22,021 nucleotides of DNA from Bordetella parapertussis (GCA_945877235.1 CAMCRF010000018.1:1-22021); one strand, 5' to 3'; positions 14,933-21,584 are shown, numbered from the stretch's first letter. Notes: a model not told the origin generated them from the sequence alone. Numbers and translations: made by a program.

Positions 14933-15313
14933 TCACTCCGCAGGGTTGGCGAATGACCGTAACCAGGGATCGAGGTGGGCAATATCAAATGTGCCGGACT
15001 CGAACATCCGCATCATTTCGGAGTAGACCTGCTTCGGCGCGCGCCACACGTGCCAGCCATTGACGCGCAGGAAGACGTCGGCCGCGGCAAAGGCGATGCG
15101 CTTGTTTCCGTCCACGAACGGATGGTTGATCGCTAGACTTTCCATCAAGGCGGCAGCCTCAGCCACGATGTCTTCGTAGTAGCCCGTCTGCGGCCGGAAT
15201 AGTGCAGCCTCCAGTGCCCCGGGATCTCGCACGCCCAGAGCGCCGCCATACCGCTGCATCAGTACGCTGTGCATGCCTAGCACATCGGCGACGGTCAGGT
15301 AGTCGCGTGCCAC
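14933..15313 (-). CDS. doc: Doc-type (Fic fold) toxin, death-on-curing family
   Basis: 126-aa single-domain Fic-fold protein. The active-site loop is HPFVDGNKRIAF (His64, Asp68, Asn70, Lys71, Arg72), matching the Doc variant HxFxDxNKR, where a Lys replaces the Gly of AMPylating Fic proteins. Phage P1 Doc phosphorylates EF-Tu and stops translation; the same activity is expected but not shown here. The start is GTG at 15313, three bases after the antitoxin stop codon, so the pair is one operon with the antitoxin first, as usual for toxin-antitoxin loci. The fold appears complete, so it is probably active. Confidence 0.9.
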   Translation of the reverse strand: MARDYLTVADVLGMHSVLMQRYGGALGVRDPGALEAALFRPQTGYYEDIVAEAAALMESLAINHPFVDGNKRIAFAAADVFLRVNGWHVWRAPKQVYSEMMRMFESGTFDIAHLDPWLRSFANPAE

Positions 15314-15316
15314 GTG

Positions 15317-15547
15317 TTACTTGGCGAGGTCGCGGTAGAGGCTGTCGAATTCCTCCAGACTGGATGCGAACGCGGTCATCACATGGCGACGGGGGCGCTC
15401 TTTCTGCTGCCGGTCGATGTAGTCGCGCAGGGCATCATCGAGAACCGCTTGGAACTGGCGTCCCTGGCTTTCTGCGATGTGGCGCAATGCCGCGAGGACA
15501 TCGGGCGCGGCTTGTGAGGAAAACTTTTCGCGTGCGGCTGCGGTCAT
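15317..15547 (-). CDS. Antitoxin of the Doc toxin (ribbon-helix-helix-like)
   Basis: 76-aa protein. The N-terminal half (REKFSSQAAPDVLAALRHIAESQGRQFQAVLDDALRDYID) has the short strand plus two-helix pattern of ribbon-helix-helix DNA-binding proteins rather than the Phd fold of P1. The C-terminal tail (ASSLEEFDSLYRDLAK) resembles the helix with which antitoxins cover Fic/Doc active sites. GGAG precedes the ATG at 15547 by seven bases. Just upstream lies a 24-bp near-perfect palindrome (15564-15587), the likely autoregulatory operator. Family assignment is from pattern only. Confidence 0.8.
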   Translation of the reverse strand: MTAAAREKFSSQAAPDVLAALRHIAESQGRQFQAVLDDALRDYIDRQQKERPRRHVMTAFASSLEEFDSLYRDLAK

Positions 15548-15563
15548 GGCTTCTCCGTCATGA

Positions 15564-15587
15564 TTTATCTTGACGCTTCATGATAAA
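15564..15587. promoter_or_regulatory. Palindromic operator of the toxin-antitoxin operon
   Basis: A 24-base inverted repeat: TTTATC, T, TGA, CGCT, TCA, T, GATAAA. Every position pairs with its mirror except the T/T at the seventh position from each end and the centre. It sits 17 bases upstream of the antitoxin ATG, where autorepressing antitoxins bind. The promoter probably overlaps it (AT-rich arms), but no clear -35/-10 pair can be fixed. Confidence 0.6.
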
Positions 15588-15682
15588 GCAAGATTGGTTG
15601 ACCACGAACCCTCGCGCGTAAGTGATTGAATTTGAACGACCACCCGCAGCGCATCCGCGCGCTTACCCGGGGAAACGTACAA

Positions 15683-15715
15683 AGAAAAAGGCCCAGAACC
15701 AGGTCTGAGCCCTTT
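15683..15715 (-). terminator. Rho-independent terminator, probably the original ssrA terminator
   Basis: On the minus strand: GGCTCAGA, loop CCTGGT, TCTGGGCC, then TTTTTC. The stem has 8 pairs with one G-U. It sits about 10 bases beyond the left copy of the ssrA 3' end (15720-15742), exactly where the tmRNA terminator would be in the uninterrupted chromosome. The gene itself now ends 6 kb away at 21697, so the island has separated gene and terminator. Confidence 0.7.
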
Positions 15716-15719
15716 GTAA

Positions 15720-15742
15720 TGGTGGAGCCGGCGGGAATCGAA
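15720..15742. repeat. attL: duplicated 3' end of ssrA
   Basis: A 23-base segment from TGGTGGAGCC to GGGAATCGAA, identical to 21697-21719, which is the 3' end of the intact tmRNA gene (CCA end, acceptor strand and part of the T-arm). The identity ends at 15743 (T, against C at 21720), so this is a fragment, not a second gene. It marks the left boundary of the integrated island. Confidence 0.9.
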
Positions 15743-15795
15743 TAATCAGTCTAAATATATGTAGAGATTAATCTTGTTAAAACGAAAATGTAAAG

Positions 15796-15817
15796 ATACC
15801 CCGAAATATACCCCAAC
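15796..15817. repeat. Left arm-type repeat (probable Int binding site)
   Basis: A 22-base unit of form ATACCCC-(2)-AAT-(1)-TACCCCAAC containing two TACCCC hexamers. It matches 21563-21584 at 19 of 22 positions, in direct orientation. It lies 53 bases inside the left core repeat, the position where tyrosine integrase arm sites occur. The function is inferred from position and pairing. Confidence 0.55.
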
Positions 15818-15853
15818 GCATGCAATCCTCCAGTTTTTCCCCTCTCTAGGAGA

Positions 15854-16279
15854 TTAATCTGCAAAGCAATTGATGCGATCACCATAGGGGTTTCTTACGA
15901 TTCGGCATCGAATACTACTAGGCTGTGAACTAGGCGGAGCTTGCCTCGGTTTCCCTGCTTCCTGAAGCGCCTGACCAAGAGCTTGGAGTGCAGCAGCACG
16001 CCTCTCCAACTCTTGTTGTTCTAATTGAATCATCTGCACGACCGTTTGCAAATGAGGCTCACAGCTCTCCCCTCTCTGAGCGACCACCGTCAAGAGGGTG
16101 CTTCTGTTCCGATCAGAAGTTCCGGGCGTAAATGCTTGTTTGCAAAGTTCAAGCGTGCTCAGCTTTGCGGCATATTGAGGGTTCACTGAACATCCGGCCA
16201 CAACATTTGTAGCTAGGAAAATGGCAGCCAAACGCAAGTTATGGTTAGAACAAAAATGCTTAGAGGGACTGTCGCTCAT
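15854..16279 (-). CDS. Lipoprotein, unknown function (island)
   Basis: 141-aa predicted lipoprotein. A basic N-terminus (MSDSPSKHFCSNHNLR) is followed by a hydrophobic stretch LAAIFLATNVVAGC with lipobox VAGC (Cys30). The mature part has a Glu/Gln-rich helical segment (MIQLEQQELERRAAALQALGQALQEAG), likely a coiled coil, and a Pro/Ser-rich linker before a short C-terminal patch with two cysteines (RCRIVRNPYGDRINCFAD). No family recognised. It is the leftmost gene of the island, transcribed toward the chromosome junction, with its promoter in the 16280-16539 gap. It could be a lysis/Rz1-like or envelope protein, but the sequence does not decide. Confidence 0.6.
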   Translation of the reverse strand: MSDSPSKHFCSNHNLRLAAIFLATNVVAGCSVNPQYAAKLSTLELCKQAFTPGTSDRNRSTLLTVVAQRGESCEPHLQTVVQMIQLEQQELERRAAALQALGQALQEAGKPRQAPPSSQPSSIRCRIVRNPYGDRINCFAD

Positions 16280-16539
16280 TTTAATCTCTATCTTTTGCCA
16301 TTAGTTATCCACAAATATACAAGGTAGTTTTTATGGTGCGGTAAAATTTCTCCGGTGGTGTTTAACCACAGCCAGCTTAGTAGAAGTCCAGCAGAACACG
16401 TCCAAGCCTATCGGCCGACATTCTCCGTGACCACATGAACAGCGGCACTCAGTCCAACGAGTCTCTCGTTGAATTCTTGTGTCAGGTTCGTCGTTGAGTC
16501 CTCTCGGAGAGCGTCGAACCCATTTATAGAGGTTAATAA
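16280..16539. other. Divergent control region with DnaA box and two hairpins; candidate origin
   Basis: Gene-free stretch between the lipoprotein and alpA. It holds a perfect DnaA box, TTATCCACA (16305-16313), in AT-rich surroundings, and the short repeat GTGGT-GTTTA-ACCAC. A perfect 7-bp hairpin CAACGAG-TCT-CTCGTTG lies at 16455-16471. A nested imperfect palindrome lies at 16486-16519 (GTTCGTCG with CGTCGAAC around CTCTCGGAGAG). Beside a RepA-like ATPase operon these are compatible with a replication origin plus operators for AlpA. This is inferred from layout only. Confidence 0.4.
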
Positions 16540-16755
16540 ATGGAAAGCCGGAGCAAGTTTTACCGTCTATATCAAATTATCGGAGATGCCTCTAGGGGTG
16601 TCCCGCCAATCATTCCTATCTCTCGTTCGTCCTGGTACGACGGAATAAAAGAGGGGAAGTACCCGAAACAACTCAAGCTCGGCCCTGGCACCGCTGTATG
16701 GCGGGCTGAGGACATTCACAAGCTCGTGGAGGAGGGTATCCATGAGGGTATGTAA
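16540..16755 (+). CDS. alpA: AlpA-family transcriptional regulator / excisionase-like
   Basis: 71-aa MerR-like winged-helix protein of the AlpA group. The family pattern is clear: FYRLYQIIGDA, then IPISRSSWYDGIKEGKYPKQLKLGPGTAVWRAEDIHKLVEE, with the turn RSSWY and the wing GPGTAVWR. AlpA proteins of P4-like elements activate the integrase or act as recombination directionality factors. An AGAGG ribosome site lies at 16530-16534. The N-terminal insertion (GDASRGVPPIIP) is slightly longer than in typical members. It is the first gene of an overlapping operon with the 43-aa protein and the RepA-like ATPase. Confidence 0.88.
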   Translation: MESRSKFYRLYQIIGDASRGVPPIIPISRSSWYDGIKEGKYPKQLKLGPGTAVWRAEDIHKLVEEGIHEGM

Positions 16756-16873
16756 GTGTCGAGTCGAGCGCCTTTGCCTCTCCTGTAAGAGGTTCCGAGA
16801 CCATCAGGTTGAAATCTTCCTCCGCAAGTCTCTTTGGGGACCAACGCACGACGGGAGGCTAAATGCTCTCTGA
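16742..16873 (+). CDS. Small Cys-rich protein (43 aa), possible zinc-binding
   Basis: A 43-aa frame from ATG 16742 to TGA 16871-16873. It begins MRVCKCRVERLCLSCKRF, with four cysteines arranged CxC-x5-CxxC (Cys4, Cys6, Cys12, Cys15), which could bind zinc, followed by a basic/hydrophobic tail (QVEIFLRKSLWGPTHDGRL). It overlaps the alpA stop by 14 bases and the ATPase start by 11, consistent with coupled translation through the operon. No family is recognised and no distinct ribosome site decides the start. It could be a chance frame, but its fit into the only gap of the operon favours a real gene. Confidence 0.45.
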   Translation: MRVCKCRVERLCLSCKRFRDHQVEIFLRKSLWGPTHDGRLNAL

Positions 16874-17957
16874 ACAAGTGCTGAGCGCTACCTTAAACAA
16901 CGTTCAAGTGACGTTGACCAAGGCTAGTGATATTCCCCCGTCATCCATATCGTGGGTTTGGGACGGCTGGCTCGCTCAGGGGAAATTCCATGTGTTGGCA
17001 GGCGTACCCGAGGCGGGAAAGACGCAAATTGCTCTGGATGTAGCCTCAAGAATTAGCAGGGGCGACACGATGCCAGATGGGTCCGAGGGTCTTGCAGGCT
17101 CGGCAATCATCTGGAGCGGGGAAGATGACCCCAATGACACGCTTGTTCCGAGGTTGATCAGATCAGGAGCCGCACTAGATAGGGTTCGAATCATTACGGG
17201 CACAAACAAGGGCCCTTTCGATCCGTCTCGGGACATGGGCTCTCTTTTGCTGGACTCTGATCTGCTTGATGACCTCAGGCTTCTTATCCTCGACCCTGTC
17301 ATCAGCGCAGTCACCGGTGACAGCAATCAAGCGAATCAGGTTCGCCGAGCCTTGCAACCTATTGTGGACTTTGCAGCGAAGACAAAGTGTGCCGTCTTAG
17401 GTATCTCGCATCTCACCAAGGGGACATCCGGTCGAGATCCACTTGAGAGAATCACTGGGTCAGGTGCCTTTGGCGCTGTCCCACGAGTAGTGTGGTTTGC
17501 GAGTAAGGGTGCGGAACAGCGGATTCTTTGCCGAGTGAAGAGCAATATCAGCGAGAGTGGCGGAGGACTCCACTACTCGGTGGTGCCTAAAGCTATTCGA
17601 TCGGGAGTCCTGGTTTCGGGAGTGGAGTGGGGGCAACGGTTGGTTGGAAGTGCCGTTGAACTAATAGGCGGGAACGAGTTCTCTGATCCCGATCTTGCGG
17701 CTGCGAAAGAACTCTTGATTGAGAGGCTCTCTTTGGGTGCGGTCTCCTCCAAAGACATTGATCAAGAGGCCAAGGACCTTGGGATAGGCCGATCAACCCT
17801 CAATCGAGCCAAAAAGGCCCTGAAAGTGACGTCGAAGAAGTCTGGCTTCAAAGGGGGATGGGTTCTTTGCCTCCATGAAGAAGCCGAAGAATTCGAAGAA
17901 TCGAACACAGCTTCTTCGGTGTCTTCGCAATCTTCGGAGGACAGACATGACATTTAA
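16863..17957 (+). CDS. RepA-like AAA/RecA-fold ATPase (replicative helicase type)
   Basis: 364-aa P-loop ATPase of the AAA_25/RepA group, used by plasmids and integrative elements as hexameric helicases or loaders. Walker A is GVPEAGKTQIA (about residues 45-55), Walker B is LRLLILDPV, followed by the sensor segment VLGISHLTKGTSGRDPLERITGSGAFG characteristic of this family. The N-terminal ISWVWDGWLAQGKFHVLAG is also typical. The C-terminal part (about residues 280-330) looks like a helix-turn-helix (SSKDIDQEAKDLGIGRSTLNRAKKAL) that could bind DNA. The extreme C-terminus is acidic and Ser-rich. GGGAGG precedes the ATG at 16863. It probably acts in replication of the excised island at an origin in the upstream gap. 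There is no separate primase. Confidence 0.85.
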   Translation: MLSEQVLSATLNNVQVTLTKASDIPPSSISWVWDGWLAQGKFHVLAGVPEAGKTQIALDVASRISRGDTMPDGSEGLAGSAIIWSGEDDPNDTLVPRLIRSGAALDRVRIITGTNKGPFDPSRDMGSLLLDSDLLDDLRLLILDPVISAVTGDSNQANQVRRALQPIVDFAAKTKCAVLGISHLTKGTSGRDPLERITGSGAFGAVPRVVWFASKGAEQRILCRVKSNISESGGGLHYSVVPKAIRSGVLVSGVEWGQRLVGSAVELIGGNEFSDPDLAAAKELLIERLSLGAVSSKDIDQEAKDLGIGRSTLNRAKKALKVTSKKSGFKGGWVLCLHEEAEEFEESNTASSVSSQSSEDRHDI

Positions 17958-18303
17958 ACCTGGTCAGTCGGGGAACCCATCCGGGAGACCGAAAGGAATT
18001 GAGGACAGAAGACTTGCCTTGAGAAGAAAGTTGGAAAGTCGATCTGACGAGATCTTGGATGTTGCAGTAGATCGAGCCTTGGGTGGAAGCGACTCCCTGC
18101 TTGCAGCTCTGCTGTCCCGCCTCATCCCCACTGTCCGATCAGAGACCACCGCTGTAGCCGTCAGTTGCGTTACCGAGGATGTTCTGGAAGGGCGAGTGTC
18201 GCCAACCGCTGGCAAGGAAATATTGGAGGTCCTAACCCTTCAGTCCAAGTTGACCGTCATGGAGGACTTGGAGCGTCGTGTGAGTGAATTGGAGAAAAAA
18301 TGA
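17947..18303 (+). CDS. DUF5681 domain protein
   Basis: 118 aa from the ATG at 17947. The N-terminal motif FKPGQSGNPSGRPKG is diagnostic of DUF5681, found in phages and mobile elements, often at the start of terminase small subunit-like proteins. The rest is helical, ending with TVMEDLERRVSELEKK, a probable coiled coil. The frame is open upstream to 17875, but the motif begins directly after 17947 and the longer start would read through the ATPase C-terminus. It overlaps the ATPase by 11 bases and the following 58-aa gene by 4. The function of DUF5681 is not established; a DNA-binding or packaging-related role is suggested by its usual company only. Confidence 0.82.
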   Translation: MTFKPGQSGNPSGRPKGIEDRRLALRRKLESRSDEILDVAVDRALGGSDSLLAALLSRLIPTVRSETTAVAVSCVTEDVLEGRVSPTAGKEILEVLTLQSKLTVMEDLERRVSELEKK

Positions 18304-18476
18304 CGTTACGAAAGCGAGTTCAGAGGCTCGAGGAGGCCTCAAAATCAAAGATTCCAAGGGTTGTCTTCAAATTGCCCCATGAGACTGTTGAGGAGGCCGT
18401 TAAGCGGTGCCTGCAGGGTACTGCTGATGAGTCAAGGCGAACTGGCGATGTGATTGTGTTCAAGTGGAGCGACTGA
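18300..18476 (+). CDS. Small protein (58 aa), unknown
   Basis: A 58-aa frame whose ATG overlaps the DUF5681 stop (ATGA, 18300-18303) and ends at TGA 18474-18476. It reads MTLRKRVQRLEEASKSKIPR, then VVFKLPHETVEEAVKRCL and a tail ending VIVFKWSD. A basic/coiled N-terminus is followed by a small alpha/beta-like segment. No family is recognised. It is the last gene of the compact alpA operon, and the 4-base overlap is strong evidence for real translation. It may interact with the DUF5681 protein, whose C-terminus is also coiled-coil-like, but this is speculation. Confidence 0.65.
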   Translation: MTLRKRVQRLEEASKSKIPRVVFKLPHETVEEAVKRCLQGTADESRRTGDVIVFKWSD

Positions 18477-18519
18477 ATAAATCTGGAGATACCAGCGGCT
18501 GCCTGAGGTGAAGATAGAC

Positions 18520-19155
18520 TTACTGCGGCTCAACTGCTCCTTTGCACGGGCCCAGTGATTCTCCAGTGATCGGTGAAATCCCAAAAAAAGCGTTGGCAGC
18601 TAGTCGCTCTGCGACCTTTACCTGTAGCCGGCCCGAGTTCGTTTGAATCACCAGCCTCGGTGCAGGCGACATTCCATCGTAAAAAAAATTATTGAATAAG
18701 AGCATACAACTTCCCTCTGGTAACCCATATTGCTGAAGAGTCTGTGCTCGATCCGTCGCAAGTACATTCAAAGACAATTTTTCCTTGGGGAAGAAGTCAA
18801 ACGATCTCTTAACATCGGGCGTCAGAGTTGATAGAACGAGAGGGACACCACCTCTAAGGTGGGTCGCAGACATCTCTTCCCCCGCTTTAAAGCGAAACCG
18901 CATGACAAGCATCTTGAAGGTGAGCGAGCCACTAGAGGTCACTGCTAGAGGCTGTGTGTCCCCTACACGAACCAACAACTCATCTCCCACCTTGAACGCA
19001 TCTTGAAAAGAGAACTTGATCTCTACAGCGTTTCCGTGTGTGTTGTCGAAACGACTTTGAATCTTTGAAGCTTGTTCTACGGTTAGTGCGTGCGAATAAG
19101 AGGTAAGTAATGCCAGGCTGGCAGTGATAAGGCCTCTTAGGGCAACTCGACGCAT
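18520..19155 (-). CDS. Exported protein, unknown function (island cargo)
   Basis: 211-aa protein with a clear signal peptide (MRRVALRGLITASLALLTSYSHA, cleavage after SHA). The mature part begins LTVEQASKIQSRFDN and is rich in beta-type segments (VGDELLVRVGDTQPLAVT, LTFKMLVMRFRFKAGEEM). Two cysteines in the C-terminal half (GSCMLLF and LGPCKGA) could form a disulfide. No family is recognised. It is divergent from the SHOCT protein gene with a 148-base gap between, and may share its promoter region. It is convergent with the alpA operon. Probably periplasmic; not a known toxin or immunity protein by eye. Confidence 0.6.
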   Translation of the reverse strand: MRRVALRGLITASLALLTSYSHALTVEQASKIQSRFDNTHGNAVEIKFSFQDAFKVGDELLVRVGDTQPLAVTSSGSLTFKMLVMRFRFKAGEEMSATHLRGGVPLVLSTLTPDVKRSFDFFPKEKLSLNVLATDRAQTLQQYGLPEGSCMLLFNNFFYDGMSPAPRLVIQTNSGRLQVKVAERLAANAFFGISPITGESLGPCKGAVEPQ

Positions 19156-19303
19156 TGATGGATCCTTTCGAAATGGAGCGCTAGATGAAATATCTACGTT
19201 GGGTATAGTTTAGTGGGGGAAATCACCGAACATACGCATAACAAGTCGGAAGCGGACTCCAAACCTCCACCCTTTTTGACCAAGATTGAGCCAGCCAAGA
19301 AAA

Positions 19304-20332
19304 ATGCGATTGAAACCTGTCCCGAGATTTAGCTATAACCTCGTCCGAACTCTGCTTAGCTTCGGCCTTCTGACATTCCTTGGTGTTCCCATCGCAAACG
19401 CTTGGTTCATTTTTATTCCTGGAAGCGTAACAAGCGCTATTTCAGATGCAATTACTGGAGATCGAGGGGAGCACTGCGTGACTCGTGGAGCGCAGGTCGG
19501 CGATGTCGTCTCCGATGTGGCAGGGGGCCGTTGGCGAGTGGAGAGTGTTTCTGGCGAGTCAATACGTTGCGGTTCGGACAAGCCGATCAGAGCGATGCTT
19601 GTTCCGCTAGGTGCTCAACAAGCCCCAAGAAACGAGACCATTCAGAAGTCCTCCTCAGTTTTACCTGGCCGTTACGTTCCGTCACTAGGTTCCGAGTGGA
19701 GACAGCTTCAGGTCTCTGCAAGCCAAAAGGATCGTGGTGTGAGCAGCAGATATGCCCATATCTCTGGCAGTTGGGAGCTGAATCTTCAATCTGCCTCTCG
19801 TGTTAGCTATGCGCTTTCAGCATGGTCATTCGCTAATTTCGCCAGTACTTTTCCACATGGACTAAAGGATTTCAGCGAGACGCCAATTCAAGAGATCGAG
19901 GTTGAAGGCAAGACCATCTACCTAAGAGAGCGTCAGGGGAACGACTCAACAAACGGGATGACTCGACTCTTGTGGGCAGTATTTGCCACTGACGATGACT
20001 ATGTTCTGCTGGAGCAACGGAGTCCGGCGAGCGAGTTCGATTCCAAAAGGGAGAGGATGATGGCTTTGTTAAGAAATCTCGCTTTGGGGCGATCTGTGTC
20101 ATTTGATCAAGCGGCACCATCTGGAGCTCTGAGCCGAGAGACGGTGGATGAAAGGAGTAGCGTCAATGATAAAGCTGAGAGAGCCACTCCCCCCGTTTCG
20201 ACGCCTCAGATAGGGTCTGATCAGCGAGATGTAGCCTCTCGTCTGCAAAAACTTCGGGAACTCTATGAAAAAGGACTCATAACCTCGAGCGAGTACGAGT
20301 CCAAGCGTTCCGAGATTCTTAAATCGTTATAG
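19304..20332 (+). CDS. Exported/membrane protein with C-terminal SHOCT domain (island cargo)
   Basis: 342 aa from the ATG at 19304; an upstream in-frame TTG (19286) would add six residues. The N-terminus has a hydrophobic segment (LVRTLLSFGLLTFLGVPIANAWFIF), a signal or anchor. A small domain with two cysteines follows (GEHCVTRGAQVGDVVSDVAGGRWRVESVSGESIRCGS), then a larger domain of unknown fold (about residues 115-270), then a Ser/Thr-rich linker. The last 33 residues, RLQKLRELYEKGLITSSEYE and onward to ILKSL, are a typical SHOCT domain, a short oligomerisation-like module found at protein ends. Function unknown. It converges on the integrase with a gap of 14 bases. Confidence 0.68.
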   Translation: MRLKPVPRFSYNLVRTLLSFGLLTFLGVPIANAWFIFIPGSVTSAISDAITGDRGEHCVTRGAQVGDVVSDVAGGRWRVESVSGESIRCGSDKPIRAMLVPLGAQQAPRNETIQKSSSVLPGRYVPSLGSEWRQLQVSASQKDRGVSSRYAHISGSWELNLQSASRVSYALSAWSFANFASTFPHGLKDFSETPIQEIEVEGKTIYLRERQGNDSTNGMTRLLWAVFATDDDYVLLEQRSPASEFDSKRERMMALLRNLALGRSVSFDQAAPSGALSRETVDERSSVNDKAERATPPVSTPQIGSDQRDVASRLQKLRELYEKGLITSSEYESKRSEILKSL

Positions 20333-20346
20333 GGGGGGCTTCGCCT

Positions 20347-21564
20347 TTATCCAGTCTTCAAGGAGAGCGAGTAATCTGCCCACCTCTGCATCATCTCCCG
20401 CCTCTTCTCAAGGTGTGTGGTGCGGTTGTAGGCCCTCCCAAGCGGGCCCCAAGCCCTTCTACCCTCTTGGTGCTCAATTAGGTCTGCGACCACCTCTAAG
20501 GACTCCTCTAGCAGGGTTCTGGCGGTTGCTCTGAACCCGTGGGTTGTTGCCTCCTCCTTTGGGACCCCGAGAGAGCGCAGGGCTAGCCTCAAGGTGTCAA
20601 TTGAGATCGGGCGTGTGAGGGGAGACCGCTCACCGGGAAAGACAAACGGACTGAAACTAGTGAGTGGGTGAAGATCAGAGAGGATCTCTATTGCCTGCCT
20701 CGGGAGTGGAACGATATGAGGGGTTTTGGTTTTTGAAATTACAAAGCGCCACTCGGCTGTTTCAAGGTTGATATCCGCCCAGAGCGCATGAGTGAGTTCG
20801 CTCGGTCGGACAAGCAGTAAAGGAGCAAGGGCGAGCGCAGCTCGTGTTTGCGGCTGACCTCGGTAGCCGTCTATCAGTCGAAGTACCTCCCCGAGTCTCT
20901 GAGGATCTGTTATCGCTGCTCTATGGTTGACTCTTACTGGGGTCAGCGCCCCCTTCAGGTTAGCGCAGGGGTTGAACTCGCACCGACCTGACTGAATGGC
21001 GTAATCGAAGACTTGGCTACAGATCGACTTCGCTCGGTGGGTGGTGTCAAACACCTCCCTCTCTTCGAGTTTTCGGAGTACGGCCAGGACGTCAGGGGGT
21101 TTGATGCTAGTGATGGGGAGTGACCCAATCTTCGGCCAGACCTCCTTCTCAAGAAGTCTGCGCATCCTTTTTGCGTGATTTTCTGACCACACTCTCCGCT
21201 GCTTCGCCAGAAACTGATCTGACAAGGACCTGAAGCTGTTGTCTGCGGATTCCTTGCCAAGGAGCTTTCCACGCTTTCTCTGCTCCGAGGGGTCTATCCC
21301 CTCTCGGAGTTGGAGGAGAAAGGCATCTCGCTCCCTCCTCGCCATAGCAAGGCTAACCTCTGGGTACCTGCCGAGGGCGATCGTCTTCTCTTTGCCCAAG
21401 AAACGGTATTTGAACCGAAAGAGCTTTGAGCCCTCTGGTTTGACCAACACGAAAAGCCCTCTGTCGTAGAGCTCCTTGTAAGGCTTCTCTTTATGCGGCA
21501 AAGCCTTTACCGATGCGTCCGTGATCGCTCTTTTGGGGTATCGTGCCTCGCCTGGAGTAGACAT
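20347..21564 (-). CDS. int: Tyrosine recombinase / integrase (P4 type, ssrA-targeting)
   Basis: 405 aa from the ATG at 21564; the ATG at 21573 is an alternative. The N-terminal arm-binding domain is of the DUF4102 type (KRAITDASVKALPHKEKPYKELYDRG, then FRFKYRFLGKEKTIALGRYPEVSLAMAR). A SAM-like core-binding domain follows (about residues 95-190), then the catalytic domain. Catalytic residues: Arg in VRPSELTHALW, the Lys/beta-hairpin region WRFVISKTKTPHIVPLP, His/Arg in THGFRATARTLL, His in IEHQEGRR, and Tyr in RAYNRTTH. It reads in the same direction as ssrA, 133 bases from its 3' end, so ssrA read-through could drive it. An arm-type repeat overlaps its start codon, suggesting self-repression. 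Confidence 0.93.
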   Translation of the reverse strand: MSTPGEARYPKRAITDASVKALPHKEKPYKELYDRGLFVLVKPEGSKLFRFKYRFLGKEKTIALGRYPEVSLAMARRERDAFLLQLREGIDPSEQRKRGKLLGKESADNSFRSLSDQFLAKQRRVWSENHAKRMRRLLEKEVWPKIGSLPITSIKPPDVLAVLRKLEEREVFDTTHRAKSICSQVFDYAIQSGRCEFNPCANLKGALTPVRVNHRAAITDPQRLGEVLRLIDGYRGQPQTRAALALAPLLLVRPSELTHALWADINLETAEWRFVISKTKTPHIVPLPRQAIEILSDLHPLTSFSPFVFPGERSPLTRPISIDTLRLALRSLGVPKEEATTHGFRATARTLLEESLEVVADLIEHQEGRRAWGPLGRAYNRTTHLEKRREMMQRWADYSLSLKTG

Positions 21565-21584
21565 ACCCCACAATCTACCCCAAC
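21563..21584. repeat. Right arm-type repeat (probable Int binding site)
   Basis: Matches the left copy (15796-15817) at 19 of 22 positions in the same orientation, with two TACCCC hexamers. It lies 112 bases inside the right core repeat and overlaps the int start codon, so binding would also affect int expression. Confidence 0.55.

Noticed and set aside
15720..15742. Second tRNA or tmRNA gene
   Set aside because: Only the last 23 bases match; the upstream sequence is unrelated AT-rich DNA, so it is an att fragment.
15744..15853. CRISPR or tandem repeat array near the left island end
   Set aside because: Only TACCCC hexamers occur twice, fitting an arm-type site; no spaced repeats of CRISPR form were seen anywhere in the window.
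20332..20346. Bidirectional terminator between the SHOCT protein gene and int
   Set aside because: GGCTTCGCC gives only a 3-4 bp stem with a weak T-run; too short to claim.
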